Of a stretch of DNA of 64,000 bases, positions 47,530 to 56,682 are shown in pieces. The translations under genes and the position numbers were made by a program. How positions within the stretch are numbered: position 1 is the stretch's first letter; each line of letters opens with the position of its first letter. Source of the stretch: Streptomyces sp. NBC_00557 (GTDB lineage: Bacteria; Actinomycetota; Actinomycetes; Streptomycetales; Streptomycetaceae); NCBI RefSeq assembly GCF_036345995.1, contig NZ_CP107796.1, positions 5,642,001 through 5,706,000 of the forward strand. The letters are read 5' to 3'. The notes under the pieces were generated by a model. That model worked only from the letters and a program-made list of their open reading frames with translations, was not told the DNA's origin and made no database searches.

Positions 47530-47627
47530 GATTCCAAGGGGCTACGTGCTCCTTGTGTTAGGTTCCAAGCGCAGCGCCCGGCCCGGCCCCGACGAGGCCG
47601 GGCGTTGTCGTACTCGGGAGGCGAGAG

Positions 47628-48962
47628 ATGTTCCAGGGCACCATCCCGGGCCCCATGCGCTCCATCGTGCGTGAGACCGCCAGCCAGTGGCCGGGCGGCC
47701 CAATGTACGTGCCCTGTTGCGGCAACTTCACGATCGAGCGCAGCGTGGCCGGCATGGGCTTCGCCCTGCACTCCTCCGACGTGTCCATCTACACTAGCGC
47801 GGTCGGCCGGTGGCTCACTCGCCAGCCGGTCGGCATCCAGCTCCTTGAGGAGAGCCGAGACAAACTCGGCTGGCTCGCCGACTCCTTGGACGACGGCGTA
47901 GGGACCGTGGCCACGCTCATGCTCGGCACACGGTTTCTCGCCAGCGTCGGCCGCGAGGGGCTGTGGCACGAACGGGTCGTCCGCTCCTACCGAGAGCAGT
48001 GGAAGGCCAAGCACGCGGAGACGATCGAGCGGCTGTCCGGCTCAGACATCGAACTCGCCTCGTACGCGGTGGAGGACGTGCGCTCCTGGCTCCAGAAGAT
48101 CCCCAGCGATGCCCCGGTGTGTTCCTTCCCTCCCTTCTATGGCGGCGGCTACGAGAAGCTGTACGAGCCGCTGGAGGCGCACTTCACCTGGGACGCGCCC
48201 GAGTACGAACCGTTGTCCGACGACGACGTGGTCAGTGTGCTGGGCGCGATCACGGACCGGCCATACTGGCTGACGGCCTCCAATCACGATGTTCCCGAGC
48301 TGCACCGCTACCTACGCGGGGTGATCAAGGCGACGCCGCGCGCCGCCCCGTTCTACGTGTACGCCAGCGAGGCCCGGACGAGGATCGTCGCCCCTCGCCA
48401 GCCGATCGAGCCAGTGAAGGCGCCCCGCCTGCGCCAGGGGGACGAACTGGTCGGCCCGCTGAGCCTGTCACTGCTGAAGCCGGGCCAGTTCAACGCCCTA
48501 CGCTCCCGGTATCTGAACCCGAAGATCGCACCGGGTGCGGCGAACCTGGCCATCGCGGTGAAGGACGGCAAGGGGCGGGTGCTCGGCGTCTTTGCAATGG
48601 CTCCCAGCTCGTACACGCCGGACGAGGCGTACGTGCTCTCGGACTTTGCCGTCGCGCCGACCGACTACCCGCGGCTGTCCAAGCTGATCGTGCTGGCGGC
48701 TACCAGTGCCGAGGCGCAGTTGCTTTGCCAGCGGGCGTTCTCGCGGCGAATCCGGCGGGTGTCCACGACGGCATTCAGCAACAACCCGGTGTCGATGAAG
48801 TACCGCGGGCTGCTGCGGCTGACCAAGCGCGGCCCGTCCAACGAGGACGGCTGGAAGTTCCAGCTCCAGTACCAGGGGGCGATGGGCGAGCACACGCTGG
48901 CCGATGCCCTGCAGATATGGGCGAAGCGGTGGGGCGCCCCGACGACGAAGACGGGAGTCTGA
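47628..48962 (+). CDS. Adenine methyltransferase-like protein fused to a GNAT/Mom-like domain
   Basis: A 444-aa protein. The N-terminal part resembles the putative antirestriction adenine methyltransferases of phages: motif I-like MYVPCCGNFTIERSVAGMGF, an acidic residue in SSDVSIYTSAVGRWL, and a catalytic-type SFPPFYGGGYE (about 166-176) in place of (N/D)PPY. From about residue 270 a second domain looks like an acyl-CoA N-acyltransferase fold (AIAVKDGKGRVLGVFAM, DFAVAPTDYPRLSKLIVLAA, TTAFSNNPVSMKYRGLLRL). Phage Mu Mom, which adds a carbamoylmethyl-type group to adenine, is a GNAT-fold enzyme, so adenine hypermodification is possible. It is coupled to a ParB-like gene two bases downstream. Confidence 0.65.
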   Translation: MFQGTIPGPMRSIVRETASQWPGGPMYVPCCGNFTIERSVAGMGFALHSSDVSIYTSAVGRWLTRQPVGIQLLEESRDKLGWLADSLDDGVGTVATLMLGTRFLASVGREGLWHERVVRSYREQWKAKHAETIERLSGSDIELASYAVEDVRSWLQKIPSDAPVCSFPPFYGGGYEKLYEPLEAHFTWDAPEYEPLSDDDVVSVLGAITDRPYWLTASNHDVPELHRYLRGVIKATPRAAPFYVYASEARTRIVAPRQPIEPVKAPRLRQGDELVGPLSLSLLKPGQFNALRSRYLNPKIAPGAANLAIAVKDGKGRVLGVFAMAPSSYTPDEAYVLSDFAVAPTDYPRLSKLIVLAATSAEAQLLCQRAFSRRIRRVSTTAFSNNPVSMKYRGLLRLTKRGPSNEDGWKFQLQYQGAMGEHTLADALQIWAKRWGAPTTKTGV

Positions 48963-48964
48963 CC

Positions 48965-49867
48965 ATGGAGGAGACCACTCGCCTCGCCCCACCGCAGATG
49001 GTGCAGGGCGACCCGCGCACGCTGACGCTCCTCGACGTGAACGCGCGGTTCCTGCCGCATGAGCAGTTCCGGCAGCTCGTGGCGAACATCGAGCGGGACG
49101 GCTGCCTCACTTCGACGCCGCTGGTGTGGAACGACCGCGAGGCCGGACGGCTGGTCGTGCTGTCGGGCAACCACCGCACGCTCGCCGCCATCGAGGCAGG
49201 CCTCTCGCAGATCTGGTGGATGCAGATAGACGAGCCGTTGCCCCGCCAGCGGCAGATCGCGCTTCAGCTCTCGCACAACGCCATCGCAGGCCAGGATGAT
49301 CCGGCGATCCTCAAGGAGCTGTACGACGAGCTGGAGTCGGTGGAGTGGAGGCAGTACACGGGCCTGGATGACAAGGCTCTGGATCTACTGGAGAAGGTGG
49401 ACGTCGCCTCCTTGGGCGAGGCGAACCTCGACTTCGCCAGCGTGCAGTTCATGTTCCTGCCCAATGAGCTGGAGCGGGCGGAGGCCGCGTTCGACGCGGC
49501 GCGGTCTGCGGCGACGGCGGACCGGCGGTGGATCGCAGGCCTGGAGCAGTACGAGCCAGTGCTTGATGCGCTGGAGACCTCCCGAGCCGCGTACAAGATC
49601 GGCAACAGTGCGACGGCGCTTGGCGTGATCCTCACCGTGTTCGAGCGGCACCTTGGCGAGCTGGCCGAGGGCTGGTTCGACGCGGACTCCGGGGAGCCGA
49701 CCCGGTCGGGAACTGCGCCGTTGGAGGCGGTGTTCGGCGTGCGGGAGATCCCGGTGGAAACAGCGGTGGCCGTACGGACGTTGATCGACCGGTTGGTCAA
49801 AGACGGCATCGTGCCGGCGGCTGAGCCGTGGCGTGCCCTGGATGTGCTGGCAGGGGAGGCGGCGTAG
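48965..49867 (+). CDS. ParB-like nuclease-domain protein
   Basis: A 300-aa protein. The N-terminal ParB/sulfiredoxin-like domain is seen in HEQFRQLVANIERDGCLTST, RLVVLSGNHRTLAAIEAGLS and LQLSHNAIAGQDDPAILKEL. The helix-turn-helix of true ParB proteins is not evident, and the C-terminal half is helical. Such proteins accompany DNA-modifying enzymes in actinophages and may guide or couple the modification using nucleotide hydrolysis. It starts two bases after the methyltransferase stop, so the two act together. Confidence 0.75.
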   Translation: MEETTRLAPPQMVQGDPRTLTLLDVNARFLPHEQFRQLVANIERDGCLTSTPLVWNDREAGRLVVLSGNHRTLAAIEAGLSQIWWMQIDEPLPRQRQIALQLSHNAIAGQDDPAILKELYDELESVEWRQYTGLDDKALDLLEKVDVASLGEANLDFASVQFMFLPNELERAEAAFDAARSAATADRRWIAGLEQYEPVLDALETSRAAYKIGNSATALGVILTVFERHLGELAEGWFDADSGEPTRSGTAPLEAVFGVREIPVETAVAVRTLIDRLVKDGIVPAAEPWRALDVLAGEAA

Positions 49868-49891
49868 GCAGTGGCACCTATGGTGTCGCGA

Positions 49892-51838
49892 TCACATCTC
49901 GTGCGGCGTGATGCGGTTCCCCGGCACCCGGACGACGACTGCCCACCGGCCTCGCTCGTCGGAGGAGGGAGCGGCGACGTGTTCCGCCCACATGCTGTCG
50001 CGAATGTTCGGAATCCAGTCCTTCTTGGGGCGGAGATCAAGGACGACGAGCATGCCCAGGGTGATGCCACTCGCTTGGTAGGCGACGGTCTGGCCGAGGT
50101 AGCGGCGTAGCCCCTTGCGGGTGGTCTTACCCTTGGTCCGCTTGCATTCGATGATGATCGAGAACCCATGGAAGCGGACCTCGATGTCTGCTCGGCCGCC
50201 GCTGCGGTCGGTGAGTTCGATGTCGACGTCTTCGAGGTTGCCGTCCAGGTAGTCCTGCAGGTCTTCTTGGACGGTGTTCTCCTTGGGAAGATCCTCGTCC
50301 GGGCCCGGGGCGTAGAGGTACGCGAAGCGTGGCGTGTGGTGGGCGCGGGCGCGGTTGGTGCGACTGTCCAGGAAGCGGATCGTCTGGGAGACCAGTCGAA
50401 CGGTTCCCTGTCTGATGACGGGGTTGTGGAAGTCGGGGCAGTCGTTGAGGACGGTGAGGATGTCGTTGAAGACGTGTTGCTGCGCGATCGGGAGCCGTGT
50501 GGCCAGGGCTGCTTCGTCGTCTGAGAGGCGGTCTTGGAGGCTCTGGAGCATCTCGGCCGGTAGGCCTGCGAGAACGTGGCTACCGATGATGGCGGCGAGG
50601 TCCGGGTAGGCCGCCTGCGGGGCTTTTCCCGGGGCTCCGAGGGCGGACTGGTGGCTTTGGGCGTGCAGACGTTCGTCGACGGCCTGGAGAAGTTGTCGGG
50701 CAGCGGGGGCGTCCCAGTCCGCTGGCGCTTCGGCGAGGAGGCCGCGCAGGTGGAGCAGCAGGCCTTCACGGCGGGCGAATGCCTCTTCGATGCGTGGGGC
50801 GACCATGACCTGGAGGCCCGCGGCGGCGTTGGCCGGCTGGAGACGCACACTGCGGTGGGCGGTGTAGACGGCGAGGACGTGTTGGATGGTCTGGTTCGGC
50901 CAGGCGGGCAGAGGCTGGTCGAGATGGGCGTCTGTGTGTTCGAGGTCGGCGCTGAGGGCGTACCAGACGGCTTCGGTGTCGTAGCGGCCGGCGCGCCAGT
51001 GAGTGCGGGTACCGCTCAGCCACATGGCGTGTTCGTTGAGCGAGTGGCGGAGCTGTTGTGTAGCGGTGCGCAGAGTGTCGGCGTGGCCGGTGTCGAAGGC
51101 GAGGACGGCTTCAAGGGCGGCGAGATAGGCGGTGGCGTCGGGGCGGTCTTCGTCGGCGTCGACGGCCTGCTGTAGGAGTTCTCGTGCGGCCGAGAATGCG
51201 CCGAGAAGGGTGGCGCGGTCGGGGGCGTTGAAGGCGTCGGCGAGGTGGCACATGGCCAGTTCGTAGACGGCGTCCCCATGGACCGGGCCGCCGACAAAGC
51301 GTTGCAGGGCGCTGAACAGGTCCTGGTCGCGCCAGTGTTCGTAGGCGGTGCCGAGGGAGCGGACGGTGCGGCGGGCGTAGGCAGCCGGTGCGCTGGTGGC
51401 GGTTGGATCGACGAGGCGGTCGAGGACGCCGTAGCGGCGCGTGGTTCCGGGGAGGGCGAGGCGGAGTGCGGCTTCGAGGAAGATGCCGGCGAGTTCTGCG
51501 TCAAGGGGGGTGGCGTGGTGGCGGCTGCGGTCGAGAGCCAGGGCGTTGAGCTCGTTGGCCGCGTACTGGATGTAGCCGGGGTGCTCGACGAGCTGGTCGA
51601 GGATGTCGTCGGCGGCTGCGGGGCTGGTGGTTGTGGCCAGGGCGCGGGTGATGAAGGCGGCGGCTTGATCTGGGTGGGCGAGGGTGTCCCACTCTGCGAG
51701 GAGACTTTCGGCGGCGCGAAACCACAGGGGTGATGCGATCAGGGCGTCGATTTGCCGCCAGAGGGCGTCTTCGCCCCCGAGGGTGGTGAGCGTGGGCGGA
51801 TCACCGTCCTGGGCGAGGAGCGTCTCGAGTGGGGTCAC
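49892..51838 (-). CDS. Effector of a three-gene ABC-ATPase system: helical repeats plus PD-(D/E)XK nuclease
   Basis: A 648-aa protein. About 450 residues are all-helical and repeat-like (AAFITRALATTTSPAAADDI, AYLAALEAVLAFDTGHADTL), perhaps a sensor or scaffold. The last 150 residues hold a restriction-endonuclease fold: GGRADIEVRFHGFSIIIECK gives Asp551, Glu564 and Lys566, followed by the basic helix TRKGLRRYLGQTVAYQ. It is the last gene of a leftward three-gene operon behind the ATPase, the position of the effector in ABC-3C systems. It probably degrades DNA once activated. The start is GTG after GAAAGG. Confidence 0.65.
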   Translation of the reverse strand: MTPLETLLAQDGDPPTLTTLGGEDALWRQIDALIASPLWFRAAESLLAEWDTLAHPDQAAAFITRALATTTSPAAADDILDQLVEHPGYIQYAANELNALALDRSRHHATPLDAELAGIFLEAALRLALPGTTRRYGVLDRLVDPTATSAPAAYARRTVRSLGTAYEHWRDQDLFSALQRFVGGPVHGDAVYELAMCHLADAFNAPDRATLLGAFSAARELLQQAVDADEDRPDATAYLAALEAVLAFDTGHADTLRTATQQLRHSLNEHAMWLSGTRTHWRAGRYDTEAVWYALSADLEHTDAHLDQPLPAWPNQTIQHVLAVYTAHRSVRLQPANAAAGLQVMVAPRIEEAFARREGLLLHLRGLLAEAPADWDAPAARQLLQAVDERLHAQSHQSALGAPGKAPQAAYPDLAAIIGSHVLAGLPAEMLQSLQDRLSDDEAALATRLPIAQQHVFNDILTVLNDCPDFHNPVIRQGTVRLVSQTIRFLDSRTNRARAHHTPRFAYLYAPGPDEDLPKENTVQEDLQDYLDGNLEDVDIELTDRSGGRADIEVRFHGFSIIIECKRTKGKTTRKGLRRYLGQTVAYQASGITLGMLVVLDLRPKKDWIPNIRDSMWAEHVAAPSSDERGRWAVVVRVPGNRITPHEM

Positions 51839-51891
51839 GGTGGGCGGCCTTTCTCGAGGTCGGTGGGCGGTCGGTCACGTTAGCTGAGGGC

Positions 51892-53841
51892 TCACCACAC
51901 GGGTTCGCCCGGGGCTGCGGCGATGAGGCGGTCGGCTGGGATCACGTGAGTGGCGACGTCGCGTTTGGCGGTGGCGGTGATGACTTGTAGGCCGGGTGTT
52001 TCCTCGCAGATGCTCTTGAGCTGGCTGAGGACTTCTGCCAGGTCGACGTCGATTGTTTCCTGGGCGCCGGCCGAGTCCAGCAGAAGGAGACCAGGGTGGC
52101 GGCCCACGCCGGATGACTGGCCGACTCGCAGCAGGGCGAGGAGGGTGGCGATCCGCAGGCGGAGCTGTTCGCCGGGAGTGACGGCGGTGAAGGTGGTCCT
52201 GCTGTCCCCCTTGGTCACGTTCAGGGGGCCGTTGGCCTGCAGCTTGATCTGCTGGAGTTCTTTCATGCCCAGCCGTATGGCCAGACGGCAGATCTCCGCG
52301 CTGACCTCGCCCAGGAGCGCGGCAGAGGCGGCCTTGGTGCGCTTGTCGGCTTCCTTGGCAGCGGCTTCGAGTACGGCTTCCTCCGTGGACTTGGCCCGCG
52401 GCTGCTGTGCGCGGCGCTCGGCGGCACGGCGCTCTTCGAGAGCGCCTTCGAGGCGGGCGACCTCCAAGTGGACCCGGAGTGCTGACTCGGCAGGCATGGC
52501 CGTTTGAGCGACGCTGAGGGCAGTCCGCGCCTCGGTGATCTTGGTCTCGGAGGCAGTGACGGCTGAAACGGCCTGCTGGGCGGCCTTCTTGGCCTTCTGG
52601 TGGGCCTGCTTGAGCGTTTCGATCGAGGCGGCGAGGTCGTCGGCTGCAGAGGAGTCGACGGGCCCCTCGGGGGGCTCCGATCCGCAGATCCGGCAGTGCT
52701 GCTCGCTCAGTTCGGCGTGGGGGAGCTGGTCAAGTGAGGTCGAGCAGCGGGGACAGCAGGTGGGCTTCAGGGCGCCGAAGAAGCGTTGGGCCACGGATGT
52801 CTCGCGCAGGTCTCTCAGCCGGGCCTGGTCCAGGACGAGCGTCTCGTGCAGTTCCTCCTCCGCCTGCTGGGTTTGGTGCATCTCCTGCACCAGGTCGGCG
52901 TGTCGAGCGGTGAGCTCGGCCAAGCGTGCGGCGGCCTGCTCCACCGCATCGGCTGCGGCTTCCAGGCTGGGGCCGGCTTCGGCCTGGGCGGCTGATTCGC
53001 GGGCCCGGGCGAGCTGATTTTCCAGCTGTTCCAACGAGGCACCGCGGGCCTGTAGATCCTGCTGGGCTCGGCGGCGTTCACCTCTCGTCGACTGCTGCAG
53101 CAGATTCAGGGCGGCACCGGCGTCGCGTCGGGTCGTGGTCCAGGGCAGGCCCACGAACATCTGCAAGAGGCTCTGCATGGTCCCGCCGCCGGACGTTTCG
53201 CCCAGAAGTGCGTCGTTTTCGCGGTTGCGGCACAGCAGGGCGTGGCTGAAGGCGGGCCACGAGGTGACGATCACTTGGCCGTCCGGAGACTCGGCGTCGT
53301 TCTCGGCCTGGGCCGCGTTGTCCTTGCGCCAGCCGCGGAGGAATTCCAGTCCCAGGCGATCCATCATGAAGGCGCCCATGACGGACGAGAATTCCGGCTC
53401 TCCGGTGAACGGCGTGATGTGCCGCTGGGTGCCGACCGTCAGAGTGCCGGTCAGTTGATCTCCGGTCGTGTCGACGTAGACCGTGAATGGCTCCTCATCG
53501 ACCTCGGCATCCAGGCTGATTTGGTGGATCCAGTGCCGTACGTCGGCCTGCAGGGCGTCGGAGCCGCGCAGCAGCCACCAGATGATCTCCAGGATGGTGC
53601 TCTTGCCCCGCAGGTTGTCCGCCGTCACGCACCACAGGCCCGGTCCGAGGTCCCAAGAAAAGTCCACAGCCCCGGTCGACTTGCCGGTCTTCTCTCCGGT
53701 GAACGCGATCCTCCGGACAAGTAGCCGATGGGGCTTGGGCAGAATCCCGCTCTCCCTGACCCCGTGACGTGCCAGGATCTCCCCGGCCTGCTCGTCGCTG
53801 ATGCCGGCCTTTCGGGCCACCGCCTGCACGAAGTCGCTCAT
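51892..53841 (-). CDS. SMC/Rad50-like ABC ATPase of a three-gene conflict system
   Basis: A 649-aa protein. The Walker A region is TADNLRGKSTILEIIW (about 73-88). Two coiled-coil arms (about 255-350 and 400-505) flank a zinc-hook-like set, CCPRCSTSL and HCRICG (Cys363, Cys366, Cys383, Cys386). The ABC signature reads TPGEQLRLRIATL (about 555), and Walker B HPGLLLLDSAG. There the usual Asp-Glu pair is Asp-Ser, as in some ABC-3C/DUF3732-type ATPases. It would sense DNA ends or phage intermediates and release the effector. Its start overlaps the preceding stop (ATGA). Confidence 0.78.
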   Translation of the reverse strand: MSDFVQAVARKAGISDEQAGEILARHGVRESGILPKPHRLLVRRIAFTGEKTGKSTGAVDFSWDLGPGLWCVTADNLRGKSTILEIIWWLLRGSDALQADVRHWIHQISLDAEVDEEPFTVYVDTTGDQLTGTLTVGTQRHITPFTGEPEFSSVMGAFMMDRLGLEFLRGWRKDNAAQAENDAESPDGQVIVTSWPAFSHALLCRNRENDALLGETSGGGTMQSLLQMFVGLPWTTTRRDAGAALNLLQQSTRGERRRAQQDLQARGASLEQLENQLARARESAAQAEAGPSLEAAADAVEQAAARLAELTARHADLVQEMHQTQQAEEELHETLVLDQARLRDLRETSVAQRFFGALKPTCCPRCSTSLDQLPHAELSEQHCRICGSEPPEGPVDSSAADDLAASIETLKQAHQKAKKAAQQAVSAVTASETKITEARTALSVAQTAMPAESALRVHLEVARLEGALEERRAAERRAQQPRAKSTEEAVLEAAAKEADKRTKAASAALLGEVSAEICRLAIRLGMKELQQIKLQANGPLNVTKGDSRTTFTAVTPGEQLRLRIATLLALLRVGQSSGVGRHPGLLLLDSAGAQETIDVDLAEVLSQLKSICEETPGLQVITATAKRDVATHVIPADRLIAAAPGEPVW

Positions 53842-54527
53842 TCACTCGCCCCCACCGGCTGTCCCGTGATCCGGGCCAGCCGCTCGCGCACCCGCTCCGT
53901 GATGCCGCTGATGCTGGCCTTCCATACCGTCCGTTCGTACTCGGCCTGCCCGTACTGGATCTCCTTGAGCTGGCTGCCGCTGCGTTGCCCAGCCACGGAG
54001 AGGACGATCGCGGCTCGCTCGTCGTACCAGGCCAGATCCGGGGCGTCGGCGCGCAGTTCGGCAGCCAGGTCGCGGCCGGCGGTCAGGAGGTAGTAGTCCC
54101 ACCGCTCGACCTTGGCCGGAGGCTCGCCAACCGCCTCGACGGCGATCAGGTTGTGTGCGAACAACAGGGCCAGGGCATCGTCCAGCGGTTCCCAGGCCCC
54201 GAAACGCCAGCGGACCATCGGGTACCGGGACACGTCCGGCTCGTCCCCGTCCAGTAGGTCCCTGGCCTGGGTCAGCGCCGACTCCGGGTCCGGTGCCGAA
54301 CCGTTCTCGACCTGGTTGAGCAGCTCGTCGGCGAGGTAGTCAGGGTTGCGGAGCCAGAAGTCCAGTGCCTGCAACCGCTTCTGCCCTCGGATGACCCCGA
54401 CGGCCCCCTGCGGCAGGGCCTGGTCTTCATCGGTTCCGCACGACGCACCGCACCGGTCCAGGACGAACAGCAAGCGAACCGCGTCCTGTACTCGCGACGC
54501 CCGCCGTACCCCTTCCTGCTCTGCCAT
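53838..54527 (-). CDS. Middle component (winged-helix) of the ABC three-component system
   Basis: A 229-aa protein. RLQALDFWLRNPDYLADELL and RWRFGAWEPLDDALALLFAH, with YYLLTAGRDLAAEL, form the winged-helix-like pattern of ABC-3C middle components, which bridge ATPase and effector. It is the first gene of the operon and is coupled to the ATPase by ATGA. ATG 54527 is chosen because the protein then begins at MAEQEGVRRASRVQDAV; an upstream in-frame start at 54584 adds 19 residues without a better ribosome site. Confidence 0.6.
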   Translation of the reverse strand: MAEQEGVRRASRVQDAVRLLFVLDRCGASCGTDEDQALPQGAVGVIRGQKRLQALDFWLRNPDYLADELLNQVENGSAPDPESALTQARDLLDGDEPDVSRYPMVRWRFGAWEPLDDALALLFAHNLIAVEAVGEPPAKVERWDYYLLTAGRDLAAELRADAPDLAWYDERAAIVLSVAGQRSGSQLKEIQYGQAEYERTVWKASISGITERVRERLARITGQPVGASE

Positions 54528-54713
54528 GCCACCCCCGTCGACCGCTGCCTTTGCAACAAACCTGAAGATCCCCACAGATAACACACGGGTGAAGCGTTCC
54601 GTAACCGGTTGAGCACGATTCTTGGGGCAGCCGCCGGATTGCCTGGCCAGAGCTCACCGGAGCCCGAAGATCAGCCTCGGCGCGGTCGGTGAATCTCGCG
54701 CGCGGTTTGCGGG

Positions 54714-55313
54714 TCAACTGGTCTTGTGGCCCCATTTCGGCCCGACCAGGGTCCACTCCCTGTCCCACTGCGCGATGCGTCGCCGGTCGAGCCACCACCG
54801 CCCGGCGCTGCCGATGCCGAAGACCACGCCGCTCAGCGCGAGGGCGGCCGAGCCTCCGAAGAGTGCTGCCTCGACGGCCGCCTCGGTGGGGGGCGTCGGC
54901 TGGGTGCTCAGCTTCCCCTGGCCGTCGATCCAGATACTCACCGTTGAGCCGGCCTTCTTCCCGGTGGTCACCAGCGTCATACCACTGCGCGTGGAGCCGT
55001 CGGAGTTCGTCCAGCGGACCCTTGCCGAGGCAAGATCCCTGCCCATCCCCGAGGTCGCGGGACGCGGGACGTCATCGAGCAGAACGGCGCGGACGGGTAT
55101 CCGGTCGGCCCGCTGCTGGGCGAAGACCTGGTCGGCTGCATGGGCCGTCACCACACCGGCCGCCGTGCCCCCCACCGCGATGAGCACCCATATAGCCAGA
55201 ACGAGCCATGCCTCGAGGATGTCGTCGCGTCGCCGGATCGGGTTGTTCCGCCATCGCCACAGCGGCACCCTCGTTCGTTTGCGCTTCCTGTTCGCGGGCC
55301 TGTCCTCGCGCAT
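54714..55313 (-). CDS. Rv1733c-family membrane protein
   Basis: A 199-aa protein. NNPIRRRDDILEAWLVLAIW begins a first transmembrane helix ending in GGTAAGVVTAHAADQVFAQQ. The outside loop has ARVRWTNSDGSTRSGMTLV and AGSTVSIWIDGQGKLSTQP, and a second helix is ALFGGSAALALSGVVFGIGS. This is the layout of the Rv1733c family. In mycobacteria the family belongs to the DosR hypoxia regulon, and the adjacent block here is of hypoxia type. ATG 55313 follows CGAGGAGGTGCGGAGAG. Confidence 0.8.
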   Translation of the reverse strand: MREDRPANRKRKRTRVPLWRWRNNPIRRRDDILEAWLVLAIWVLIAVGGTAAGVVTAHAADQVFAQQRADRIPVRAVLLDDVPRPATSGMGRDLASARVRWTNSDGSTRSGMTLVTTGKKAGSTVSIWIDGQGKLSTQPTPPTEAAVEAALFGGSAALALSGVVFGIGSAGRWWLDRRRIAQWDREWTLVGPKWGHKTS

Positions 55314-55519
55314 CTCTCCGCACCTCCTCGGCGTCACACACGAAGGTGACAGCCCAGGCGCGCCGTGACATGGGCCGATCAGGCGGAAGCCGAGGGCCGA
55401 TCGGGCCAAGCCCGGGCCGGTGCTGGGCGGTTCGGCCCAGCACACGCACGGGTTGTGGACTCACCGTGGTTCTGTACCCGTGCGTAGTGGGCCAGTGTGC
55501 CCTGCACGGGCCTGGCAAA

Positions 55520-55534
55520 GGGACCATCGGCCCC
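55520..55534. promoter_or_regulatory. DevR/OsdR-like box before the nitroreductase gene
   Basis: GGGACCATCGGCCCC, 75 bases upstream of the ATG, resembles the GGGACC-N3-GGCCC type of DosR/DevR half-site pair. Confidence 0.45.
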
Positions 55535-55609
55535 TCGCCGTTCTGCCGTGGTGCTCTCACGCTCGTAGGACATCCGCACCTGTCTGACTTCGTACGGGAG
55601 GAGGCCATC

Positions 55610-56590
55610 ATGCAAACCGCGCCTCTTGACGCCGCGACCCTGGAAGCTTGCATCTCGGCCGCAGGGGCCGCGCCCTCGATGTACAACACCCAGCCGTGGC
55701 GTTTCCGGCTCGACCCGGAGACCGGCGAGCTGGAGGTACGCGCCGTGCCCGAGCGTGGCCTGCGCCACGCGGATCCTGTAGGCCGGGCTCTGCATCTGTC
55801 TGTCGGTGCCGCTGTCTTCAACCTGCGCGTGGCTGCGGCCCACTTCGGCTGGGCGCCTGTGGTACGCCTGCTGCCGGATCCCGAGGACCCGAGCGTGCTG
55901 GCCAACCTCCGGCTGGCCGGGACGGCCCAGCGGCACACTGCGGGGCACCGCCCCGATCTCTACTCGATGATCTGGCGCAGGCACAGCAGCAGGTTCCCCT
56001 TCTCCGGCAGGCCGCTTCCGCCGAACGTTCGAGTCGAGCTCGCCGATGCCGCTCAAACGGAAGGCGCCACCATGACCTTCCCCGGGCCCACCGAGACGGC
56101 TCGGCTGCTGCGCGTGGTCGCGGCGGCGGAGCGCCGCAACCGCGCCGACCCGGACCGGGCAGTGGAGAGCCGCCGATGGGTACACCGGGATCCAGACGAC
56201 TCTGCCAACGTTGGCATCCCCCAAGCGGCGCTGGGGCTGCAGGACGCGCACGAGAAGCTGCCCATGCGTGACTTCACCGCACAACGGCATCCTGAGCGGC
56301 TCCCAGCCCAGCCCTTCGAGTCCCTGCCGGTGGTTGCCCTGCTGACCACCGAGCACGACCGCCGCAGCGACTGGCTGCGCGCCGGACAGGCGCTGGAGCA
56401 CCACCTGTTGGTGGCCACAGCGCACGGTCTGCGTGCCTCCCTGCTGCACCAGCCGATGGAGTGGCCCGACCTGCGCCGAGATGTGAGCCCCGTGCCGGAC
56501 CTCACCGGGCATGCGCAGATGCTGATTCGCCTCGGGTACGGACCGGAGGGACCGTCCACTCCGAGACGTGCACCGGATCAGGTGTGCTGA
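55610..56590 (+). CDS. Acg-type nitroreductase-family protein
   Basis: A 326-aa flavin-fold protein. AAGAAPSMYNTQPWRFRLDP is the signature N-terminal segment of the Acg/DosR-regulated nitroreductases, and SMIWRRHSSRFPFSGRPLPP, PFESLPVVALLTT and GLRASLLHQPMEW follow. Acg proteins of mycobacteria bind flavin, sequester it, and appear in dormancy. ATG 55610 follows GGGAGGAGG. A DevR-like box lies upstream. Confidence 0.88.
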   Translation: MQTAPLDAATLEACISAAGAAPSMYNTQPWRFRLDPETGELEVRAVPERGLRHADPVGRALHLSVGAAVFNLRVAAAHFGWAPVVRLLPDPEDPSVLANLRLAGTAQRHTAGHRPDLYSMIWRRHSSRFPFSGRPLPPNVRVELADAAQTEGATMTFPGPTETARLLRVVAAAERRNRADPDRAVESRRWVHRDPDDSANVGIPQAALGLQDAHEKLPMRDFTAQRHPERLPAQPFESLPVVALLTTEHDRRSDWLRAGQALEHHLLVATAHGLRASLLHQPMEWPDLRRDVSPVPDLTGHAQMLIRLGYGPEGPSTPRRAPDQVC

Positions 56591-56682
56591 CGCTCAACGA
56601 CCAGGCCGTCTGGGTGGCCGTGATCCTGGGCCCGCGGCCACTCCGAAGGCCCCATGTGGTCGCTGGTTGCGCCCCGGCCTTA

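Noticed and set aside
49892-53841. The ATPase and nuclease as a Wadjet or Gabija system
   Set aside because: There is no JetA/B/D-like set or UvrD-like helicase, and the ATPase, middle component and effector order fits ABC-3C better.
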